DNA from: AC-50 sp035640455
Lineage (GTDB): Bacteria; Actinomycetota; Thermoleophilia; Gaiellales; Gaiellaceae
Reading direction: 5' to 3'
DNA: 13,173 nucleotides
Assembly (NCBI GenBank): GCA_035640455.1
Contig: DASQWB010000179.1
Span: 1-13,173, forward strand
Shown here: piece by piece, positions 5,106-10,181 of the stretch
Layout of the letters: every line of letters begins with the position of its first letter
How positions within the stretch are numbered: position 1 is the first letter of the stretch
Made by a program: the position numbers and the translations under genes
Notes under the pieces: generated by a model
The model's database searches: none
What the model was told of the DNA's origin: nothing
The model's input: the letters and a program-made list of their open reading frames with translations, nothing else

Positions 5106-5680
5106 CGCTGCTTCGCGATCTCTTCGATCGTCTTGCCGCTCAGCACCGACTCCGGCTGCGAGGAGACGGGCTTACGGCGCCGGTCGGCGGCCTCGTCGTC
5201 CATCTTCACGAGCAGCCAGCGCTCGCTCTTGCCCTTGCCGATGCGGGTCAGCGCGTAGCCGCCGCGCAGCTTCTCGCCCTCCAGCCACACGGTCGCGTGC
5301 CCCCGCTCGAGCGCCCGCTCGACTGGCTCCTCGCCCAGGCTGCGGTAGCTGCCGCGGTCCCAGACGATCACGGTGCCCGCGCCGTATTCGCCTTCCGGGA
5401 TCACACCCTCGAAGTCGGCGTAGGCGAGCGGGTGATCCTCGGTCGGCATCGCCAGCCGCTTCTCGCGCGGATCAGTCGACGGCCCCTTCGGCACCGCCCA
5501 GGACTTGAGCACGCCCTCGGCCTCCAGGCGAAAGTCGTAGTGGAGACTGGAAGCGTCGTGCTTCTGGATCACGAAGCGCGGATCCTTCTTGCGCCCGCGA
5601 GCGCGACTCGCGCGCGGCTCCGGCGAGCGACGGAAGTCCCGCTTCTCGCGGTAGGCACGTAGGGCGTCGCTTCTGGCCAT
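5102..5680 (-). CDS. LigD 3'-phosphoesterase (PE) domain protein
   Basis: A complete stand-alone 192-aa LigD phosphoesterase. This enzyme trims 3'-ribonucleotides and 3'-phosphates so that broken ends can be sealed in bacterial NHEJ. Key residues: FVIQKHDASSLHYDFRLEAEG (36-56), giving His41, His47, Asp49 and Arg51 of the active site; WAVPKGPS (61-68); TEDHPLAYADFEGVIPEGEYG (80-100), with His83 as the further metal/catalytic histidine; then GYALTRIGKGKSERWLLVK (141-159). The basic first 35 residues are the usual lead. Start ATG 5680, 43 bases after the MBL-hydrolase gene on the same strand. Its TGA overlaps the ligase remnant's ATG. Among the three LigD parts here, only this one looks catalytically intact. 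No Ku gene lies in the window. Confidence 0.93.
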   Translation of the reverse strand: MARSDALRAYREKRDFRRSPEPRASRARGRKKDPRFVIQKHDASSLHYDFRLEAEGVLKSWAVPKGPSTDPREKRLAMPTEDHPLAYADFEGVIPEGEYGAGTVIVWDRGSYRSLGEEPVERALERGHATVWLEGEKLRGGYALTRIGKGKSERWLLVKMDDEAADRRRKPVSSQPESVLSGKTIEEIAKQR

Positions 5681-5723
5681 TCGTCGTTTGGATGCCCGGC
5701 ACCGGACGAGCCAAACGAGGTGG

Positions 5724-6446
5724 CTAGCTGAGACTCAGCTCGAGCCCGTCGTGAGCGATCAACGCTTCGATCCCGAGCTCGGCGCCGAGTGCACGAACAC
5801 TTGCAGTGACCGTGCGGGCGTCCCCCTTGACGATCTCCGACCCACAGTGCGTGAAGACGGCGCGGCGGATGCCCGCCGCAGCGCACCACTCGAGCTGCGT
5901 CCGGATCGAAGCGTGGCCGATCGCGCGTCCGTCCCGGCGCCGGACGATCGCGCGTCGCACCGCGGCGCCGTCGCCGACGTACACCTCGAGGCCGGAGAGC
6001 GCCTCCCGCTCGTCGACGATCGAGACGAGGTCGGGGGCGTAGAAGATCGCGGTCCGGCCGGCCCTGACGCGGTAGCCGACGGCCGGCGCGCGCAGCGAGT
6101 GCTCGACCGGGAACGCTTCGAACTCGATCCCGAGCACCCTCAGCCGCCTTCGCGGTTCGACGATTCCCCGCTCGGCGATCGGATAGCGCTCGATCGCGCT
6201 CCACGTCTCCGCGGGCGCGTAGACCGGACACGGCGCACCGTCCCGAAGGCCGGCTGCGTGGTCGGGGTGGGCGTGCGTGAGCACGATCGCAGCCGGTCGG
6301 AGGCGCGCCAGACCGTGCCGCCAGTCGAGGCCGCAGTCGATCATCACCTCGCGCCGCCGGTAACCGACCAACAACGAGCTGTGGCGGCGATGCCGCCGCG
6401 TTCGCGCCTCGATCTCGCCTCGCGTCCCCAGGAAGCGAAGCCTCAC
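5724..6446 (-). CDS. MBL-fold metallo-hydrolase
   Basis: A 240-aa metallo-beta-lactamase-fold hydrolase, cytosolic, starting at GTG 6446 with the standard first strand MRLRFLGTRGEI. The metal signature THAHPDH is at residues 57-63, followed by candidate ligands His116 (PVEHS), Asp139 (YAPDL), His178 (GHAS) and His200 (FTHCG). The architecture resembles PhnP/RNase Z-like or lactonase-like members that act on phosphodiesters or small esters; the exact substrate cannot be assigned. It lies upstream of the LigD phosphoesterase on the same strand with a 43-base gap, so co-transcription with the end-repair genes is plausible. A nucleic-acid-processing role is a guess from context. The 120 bases separating it from the stress-protein gene contain a GAGCCG/CGGCTC hairpin. 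Confidence 0.87.
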   Translation of the reverse strand: MRLRFLGTRGEIEARTRRHRRHSSLLVGYRRREVMIDCGLDWRHGLARLRPAAIVLTHAHPDHAAGLRDGAPCPVYAPAETWSAIERYPIAERGIVEPRRRLRVLGIEFEAFPVEHSLRAPAVGYRVRAGRTAIFYAPDLVSIVDEREALSGLEVYVGDGAAVRRAIVRRRDGRAIGHASIRTQLEWCAAAGIRRAVFTHCGSEIVKGDARTVTASVRALGAELGIEALIAHDGLELSLS

Positions 6447-6463
6447 CGGTCTTCAGCTACGAG

Positions 6464-6480
6464 GAGCCGGATCGCGGCTC
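6464..6480. repeat. 6-bp hairpin GAGCCG-GATCG-CGGCTC
   Basis: GAGCCG (6464-6469) and CGGCTC (6475-6480) flank a 5-base loop. It lies between the stress-protein gene and the MBL-hydrolase gene (both - strand), where a terminator or leader hairpin would be expected. No T-run follows on either strand, so a Rho-independent terminator is not supported. Confidence 0.4.
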
Positions 6481-6566
6481 ACGTTTCAGTGCGCAGGACG
6501 AAACTCCCTATCCGGCGCCTGGACCCTGCTTTGCCTGCTCCAGCGACACGCCCGCACGCGCCCGCA

Positions 6567-7064
6567 CTACTGCTGCACGAGCAGCACGTCACGTTCAGAG
6601 CGCCGCGCCACCGCCTCGTCGACAGGCCGGCCCAGGAGACGCTCGAGGAAGCCGTGCTCGCGGCTCCCGACGACGATCAGGTCGGCCTCGCGCTGGTCGG
6701 CGACGTCGAGCAGACGCTCGGCTGGATCCCCTAGCTCGACCACGTATTCGGCCTCGATCTTGCGACTGGCGAGCAACATCCGGGCTCGCTCGAGCTGCCG
6801 CCGCGCGAGCTCCTCCGGGTCCGGTGCTGCCGGCGCGGGTTCGGGCAGCGGAACGGTTCCGCCGGGAGCGACCGGACCGGCGGCCGCCGGGGGAACGAGC
6901 TCCGTCGACAGCTTGAACTCGGGAACCGGAGCCCGGGCATACACCAACCCCTCGACGCTCACGACCACCACCCGGGCCGAGAAGGCTTCGGCGATCTCGG
7001 CCGCGCGCACGAGCGCCCGCTCGGCGGCGTCCGATCCGTCGTAGCCGACGACGATCGTCTGCAT
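6567..7064 (-). CDS. Universal stress protein (UspA family)
   Basis: A 165-aa single-domain universal stress protein. The first strand and loop TIVVGYDGSDAAERALVRAAE (residues 3-23) carry the Asp that contacts adenine in ATP-binding members. The C-terminal nucleotide loop reads IVVGSREHGFLERLLGRPVDEAV: the GS-x-x-x-G start is present, but the usual GSV is replaced by RPV, so ATP binding is likely but not certain. Between the two halves is a Pro/Ala/Gly-rich insert (about residues 58-83, VPPAAAGPVAPGG, then EPAPAAPDPEE) that makes it longer than typical 140-150 aa relatives and looks disordered. It starts at ATG 7064, six bases after the stop of the 56-aa gene, without an evident own ribosome site, suggesting translational coupling. 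A role in stress survival or dormancy is family knowledge. Confidence 0.9.
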   Translation of the reverse strand: MQTIVVGYDGSDAAERALVRAAEIAEAFSARVVVVSVEGLVYARAPVPEFKLSTELVPPAAAGPVAPGGTVPLPEPAPAAPDPEELARRQLERARMLLASRKIEAEYVVELGDPAERLLDVADQREADLIVVGSREHGFLERLLGRPVDEAVARRSERDVLLVQQ

Positions 7065-7070
7065 CAGCAG

Positions 7071-7241
7071 CTACCGGCCTTTGCTGTGCCCTTTCTCCTT
7101 GTGCTGCTTCATCACCGTGCGCGCAGCGACCTCCTTCTCGCGCCCGCGGTAGCGGCCTTCCTTCTTCGCTTCCTCCTTGATGTGCTCGTACTGGCGCTGT
7201 TCTTTCTCGCTGACACCGCGCAAGTGCTCCTTTTCGGGCAT
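7071..7241 (-). CDS. Small basic 'plasmid stabilization'-type protein (56 aa)
   Basis: A 56-aa, strongly charged, helical protein: MPEKEHLRGVSEKEQRQYEH, then IKEEAKKEGRYRGREKEVAA, then RTVMKQHKEKGHSKGR. Small proteins of this kind are widespread in bacteria and are often labelled 'plasmid stabilization protein', although no plasmid function is shown by the sequence. The start at ATG 7241 is supported by AAAGGGGG about eight bases upstream. A larger frame extends upstream but has no family-like content. It sits between the Rho-N-like gene (26-base gap) and the stress-protein gene (6-base gap) on the same strand, so the three are probably one transcript. The Lys/Glu/Arg-rich composition suggests nucleic-acid or protein binding; this is not demonstrated. 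Confidence 0.8.
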   Translation of the reverse strand: MPEKEHLRGVSEKEQRQYEHIKEEAKKEGRYRGREKEVAARTVMKQHKEKGHSKGR

Positions 7242-7267
7242 CGTGAAAGCCCCCTTTCCTGTCGCGA

Positions 7268-7546
7268 TCAGCGGCTCTTGCGGATCGCCTTGATGAGGTC
7301 CCACTTGCCCATCTTCGAGCGGCCGGGGATGTTCTTGTCCTTGGCGATCTCGTACAGCTGCTGGCGGTTGCGATCCTCGAGCGCACGACCGGCCTGGCCT
7401 CCGCGCTGACGACCCCGAGCAGCCTGCTTGCCGAGCTCGCTGCGCGTGCTCTTCGGAAGCCTGGCGATCGTGCGCTTCCGCCTCGCCGCCTGCTGTGCCT
7501 TGCTGATGTTTTGCTTCGCGGCCTGTACCTGGCGGGCAGACGCCAC
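7268..7546 (-). CDS. Small Rho N-terminal/SAP-like domain protein
   Basis: A 92-aa very basic protein. The C-terminal part ELYEIAKDKNIPGRSKMGK-like helix-turn-helix (LYEIAKDKNIPGRSKMGK at 64-81, then WDLIKAIRK 82-90) matches the Rho N-terminal/SAP-type nucleic-acid-binding fold. The N-terminal half (VASARQVQAAKQNISKAQQA, then RRKRTIARLP) is a Lys/Arg-rich helix typical of these small actinobacterial proteins. The start is moved to GTG 7546 because a strong Shine-Dalgarno GGAGGTGAGG lies directly upstream of it. The alternative ATG 7561 would put that ribosome site inside the coding sequence and add five unusual residues. Likely a DNA- or RNA-binding accessory protein; the ligand is unknown. 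Confidence 0.75.
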   Translation of the reverse strand: MASARQVQAAKQNISKAQQAARRKRTIARLPKSTRSELGKQAARGRQRGGQAGRALEDRNRQQLYEIAKDKNIPGRSKMGKWDLIKAIRKSR

Positions 7547-7583
7547 AGTCCTCACCTCCATCGCTTCTTCCCTTTGGTCTGTA

Positions 7584-7597
7584 CCCGCGCACGCGGG
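7584..7597. repeat. Palindrome CCCGCG-CA-CGCGGG between ybhB-like and Rho-N-like genes
   Basis: The perfect inverted repeat 7584-7589/7592-7597 lies 16 bases beyond the stop of the PEBP gene in the - direction. It would fold as a 5-bp stem with a 4-base loop. No T-run follows, so it may stabilise or pause the transcript rather than terminate it. Confidence 0.4.
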
Positions 7598-7612
7598 CCT
7601 TATTCGTCACGC

Positions 7613-8059
7613 TCAGCGCTCGTACGTGCCGACGAGCTCGGCCGTCGTCAGCACGTGTCCTTCGGTTGCCCCCTCCAGCTCGGCCTTTGTTGCCCCGGGG
7701 CCGAGTGGGACGTCCGTGTCGAGGGCATAGAGGCGGAAGACGTAGCGGTGGCGCCCGTGGCCCGGAGGCGGGCAGGGACCGCGGTAGCCGCTCGTGCCGA
7801 AGTCGTTCCGCCCTTCCCGCGGGGCCGGCTCGCCTTCGCCCAACCCCTCTGCGGCAGGGTCGAGCCCCCAGGCCAGCCAGTGCGTGAAGACGCCGCCGGG
7901 GGCGTCCGGGTCGTCGACGACCAGCACCAGAGACCGTGTGCCCTCGGGGACGTTCGTCCAGCGAACCGGCGGCGAGACGTCATCGCCTTCACAGCTGTGG
8001 CGGCTAGGAATCGCCTGTGCGTTCTGGAAGGCGCCGCTCTCGAGCGCGAACTCGGCCAT
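7613..8059 (-). CDS. YbhB/YbcL family Raf-kinase-inhibitor-like (PEBP) protein
   Basis: A 148-aa bacterial phosphatidylethanolamine-binding-protein-fold member. The anion/ligand pocket motifs are both present: VVDDPDAPGGVFTHWLAWG (47-65), containing DPDAP and the following HW, and GYRGPCPPPGHGRHRYVF (91-108), containing GxRGPxPPxGHGxHRY. The N-terminal SGAFQNAQAIPSRHSCEG and SPPVRW also fit. No signal peptide is seen, so it is cytosolic. The physiological ligand of bacterial PEBPs is not established. The ATG at 8059 overlaps the stop of the upstream Mth938-like gene by one base (TGATG), so the two are translationally coupled. Length is normal and nothing is missing. Confidence 0.94.
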   Translation of the reverse strand: MAEFALESGAFQNAQAIPSRHSCEGDDVSPPVRWTNVPEGTRSLVLVVDDPDAPGGVFTHWLAWGLDPAAEGLGEGEPAPREGRNDFGTSGYRGPCPPPGHGRHRYVFRLYALDTDVPLGPGATKAELEGATEGHVLTTAELVGTYER

Positions 8060-8400
8060 CAGCAGGTCAGGTGCAGCGCGGCCGCCGTCCGGCTCGGGTC
8101 GAGCCTGCCGTAGCGGCGGACCGCCTCGCCAGTCGGCAGCACCTCGACCTCGACCCCCCGCTGGCTGAGCTCCCCGAGCGCCTCCGGGTTCGGACGCAGC
8201 CGCCCGTACGCGCCCGTGCCCACGACCAGCCGCTCCGGCAGCTCCTCGATCACGTCATCGAGATCGGCCAGGACGAGTCGGTGCCCGTCGGCGCGCCACC
8301 AGTCGGTGACGACGCGGTCGGGCAGGACGATCACATCGCGGCTCTGCTCCTCACCGTCGACGACGATGTGGCCGAAGCGGTAGTCCTCGATCCTCGGCAT
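8059..8400 (-). CDS. Mth938-like domain (NDUFAF3-fold) protein
   Basis: A 113-aa protein of the Mth938/DUF498 fold, related to the mitochondrial complex I assembly factor NDUFAF3; the bacterial function is unknown. Family landmarks: IEDYRFGHIVVDG (4-16), DVIVLPDRVVTDWWRADGH (22-40), ELPERLVVGTGAYGRLRP (53-70) with the conserved GTG-x-x-G loop, and EALGELSQRGVEVEVLPTGE (73-92). The start ATG 8400 has an excellent ribosome site, GGGAGGTGACCG, just upstream. It is the first gene of the long - strand run, and the PEBP gene follows with a 1-base TGATG overlap. The 156 bases upstream separate it from the divergent membrane-protein gene and presumably hold both promoters. Confidence 0.88.
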   Translation of the reverse strand: MPRIEDYRFGHIVVDGEEQSRDVIVLPDRVVTDWWRADGHRLVLADLDDVIEELPERLVVGTGAYGRLRPNPEALGELSQRGVEVEVLPTGEAVRRYGRLDPSRTAAALHLTC

Positions 8401-8556
8401 CGGTCACCTCCCGAAACGTCGGTATGTTCCTTGCCGCGCTCGGAGGACGGAAACCTCGGCTCGCGAAGCGATCATGAGCAATGGCCTATGCCCGCCTGCG
8501 GCTGGCGCGGCGCCCGGAGCCGTTTCTCGGTGACGGCAGCCGGGAACCCGATCGGC

Positions 8557-9108
8557 ATGGACGGAAGCAACGTTCTCGTCGTGTTGCTGGAAGACGGCGC
8601 CGAGAACGCGCTGCGCCGAGAGATCCAGGAGCGCGAGGCCGGGCCACAGACGGTTCGCGTCGTCGCGCCGACACGCGTTGGCACGCTCGAATGGGTTGCG
8701 ACCGACGAAGACGAGGCCCGACGGCAAGCGGAGCGACGTGCGCTCGAGGCTGAATGGATGCTCGAGGACGAGGCTGAGGTGCAGGCAGAGGCCGGCGACG
8801 TCGATCCTGTCCTCGCGGTCGAGGACGCGCTGCACGGCTTTGAAGCGGACGAGATCCTGCTGGTCGGAAGACCCGCCGACGACGGCGTTCTCGAAGCCGC
8901 CCTGCGGCGTACTGGACTACCCGTGCGCTGGCTCGGGCAGCCGCCTCCACCAGTCCGACATCCGGAGCTCCGCGAAGCGATCCGCGCGATCCTGGCCGGA
9001 CGCAGCCGCGCGACGCCTTTTGCCTACTTCGTAGCTGTCAACCTCGCGTTGCTCGCGCTCGGTGCTGCGATCACCGCGCTCGTGCTGCTCGTGCTCTGGC
9101 TCCGTTAA
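8557..9108 (+). CDS. Hypothetical membrane-anchored protein with USP-like soluble part
   Basis: A 183-aa protein starting at ATG 8557. Residues 5-12 (NVLVVLLE) and 98-104 (DEILLVG) are hydrophobic strands in a Rossmann-like alternation. ALEAEWMLEDEAEVQAEAGDVDPVLAVEDAL (62-92) forms an acidic helical segment, followed by GLPVRWLG (120-127). This layout resembles a degenerate universal stress protein: first strand, middle helices with an E-x-G-D-x-D-P-x-x-A element, and a DEILLVG strand. The ATP loop G-x-x-G is not recognisable. A single transmembrane helix, about residues 155-182 (FAYFVAVNLALLALGAA onwards), ends the protein with only LR after it, as in a tail anchor. Similar 'hypothetical' proteins occur in actinobacteria, but I cannot name a function. 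It stands divergent from the Mth938-like gene and 98 bases before glycerate kinase. Confidence 0.7.
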   Translation: MDGSNVLVVLLEDGAENALRREIQEREAGPQTVRVVAPTRVGTLEWVATDEDEARRQAERRALEAEWMLEDEAEVQAEAGDVDPVLAVEDALHGFEADEILLVGRPADDGVLEAALRRTGLPVRWLGQPPPPVRHPELREAIRAILAGRSRATPFAYFVAVNLALLALGAAITALVLLVLWLR

Positions 9109-9206
9109 GAGAGAGGCGCGTGCGGGCGAAGAGAGAGCGGCGCTGAGCGAGGAACCTGGCGACGACTCGTGACCGCGCCGGAGGCGGCCGCGGCGGGCGG
9201 CAGCCC

Positions 9207-10181
9207 GTGCTCGTCGCTCCGGATAGCTTCAAGGGAACGTTCTCTGCCGCCGACGTCGCGGCGGCACTCGCGGCAGGTATTCGGGACACCGGGCGCGAGG
9301 CGGTCGAGCTTCCGCTCGCGGACGGCGGCGAGGGGACGATAGAGGTGCTGGCGGCCGCGCTCGGCGCCGAGATTCGAGCGGAGCGCGTGCACGACCCGCT
9401 GGGCCGGCCGATCACGGCGTCGTTCGCGCTCCTCGGGAGCGGCGAGGCGGCGATCGTCGAGATGGCGCAGGCAAGCGGGCTCGCACGCGTCGCTCCGGAC
9501 GAGCGCGACGCGTGGGCGGCGTCGACCTACGGCACGGGCGAGCTGATCGCGGCCGCCGCTCGAGCAGGCGCCCGCAAGGTGATCGTCAGCGTCGGCGGCA
9601 GTGCGACGACGGACGGCGGCGCAGGCGCGCTCGCGGCGCTCGACGAGGCGGGCATCGACGTGGAGCTCGAGCTCCTTTGCGACGTGCGGACGAGTTGGGA
9701 GCTTGCGCCGAGCACATACGGGCCGCAGAAGGGCGCCGATCCCGAGACGGTGCGCCGGCTCGAGCGCCGGCTCGACGAGCTCGCTGCCCGCGCGCCCCGC
9801 GATCCGCGCGGGGTGCCGATGACCGGCGCGGCCGGCGGCTTGTCGGGCGGTCTCTGGGCGTTTCGTGGCGCGAGGCTCGTTGCGGGGGCGGCGTCGGTCC
9901 TCGACCTGCTCGACTTCGACGAACGCGCCTCGGGCGCCGCCGTCGTCGTCACGGGCGAGGGGCGGCTCGACGACCAGACGCTCGAGGGGAAAGTGGTCGC
10001 AGAGGTCGCGGCGCGCTGCCGGAGCCTCGGCCGCCCGTGCTATGCGGTCGTCGGGGAATCGGCGCTCCGGCGCGAAGGCGTCGACCGGCTCGGCCTCAGC
10101 GGCGTCCGCGAGGCGACGACGCTGCCCGAGCTGCGCGAGGCGGGCGCTCGGCTCGCTCGCGCGGCCGTCTCGCCTCGCTGA
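9207..10181 (+). CDS. Glycerate kinase (GlxK/GarK-type, short form)
   Basis: A 324-aa glycerate kinase that phosphorylates D-glycerate with ATP, feeding it into lower glycolysis. Motifs: LVAPDSFKGTFSAADVA (2-18), LPLADGGEGT (35-44), VEMAQASGLARV (84-95), YGTGELI (108-114), the glycine-rich block IVSVGGSATTDGGAGAL (126-142), YGPQKGADP (171-179), GAAGGLSGGLWAF (207-219) and VVTGEGRLDDQTLEGKVV (247-264). It is about 50 residues shorter than E. coli-type enzymes in the stretch after GGAGAL; this compact version occurs in other actinobacteria and all core motifs are present. The start is GTG 9207, giving the usual (M)LVAPDSFKGT, with only a weak G-rich site upstream and no in-frame alternative. 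It converges on the FAD/Fe-S dehydrogenase, overlapping its end by 86 bases. Confidence 0.93.
   Translation: MLVAPDSFKGTFSAADVAAALAAGIRDTGREAVELPLADGGEGTIEVLAAALGAEIRAERVHDPLGRPITASFALLGSGEAAIVEMAQASGLARVAPDERDAWAASTYGTGELIAAAARAGARKVIVSVGGSATTDGGAGALAALDEAGIDVELELLCDVRTSWELAPSTYGPQKGADPETVRRLERRLDELAARAPRDPRGVPMTGAAGGLSGGLWAFRGARLVAGAASVLDLLDFDERASGAAVVVTGEGRLDDQTLEGKVVAEVAARCRSLGRPCYAVVGESALRREGVDRLGLSGVREATTLPELREAGARLARAAVSPR

Noticed and set aside
5688..6734. 348-codon + strand frame over the MBL hydrolase and stress-protein genes
   Set aside because: Antisense to two genes with clear metal and nucleotide motifs; composition is that of a shadow.
8017..8556. N-terminal extension of the membrane-anchored protein
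   Set aside because: The extension is antisense to the Mth938-like and PEBP genes and has low-complexity content; ATG 8557 begins the ordered part.
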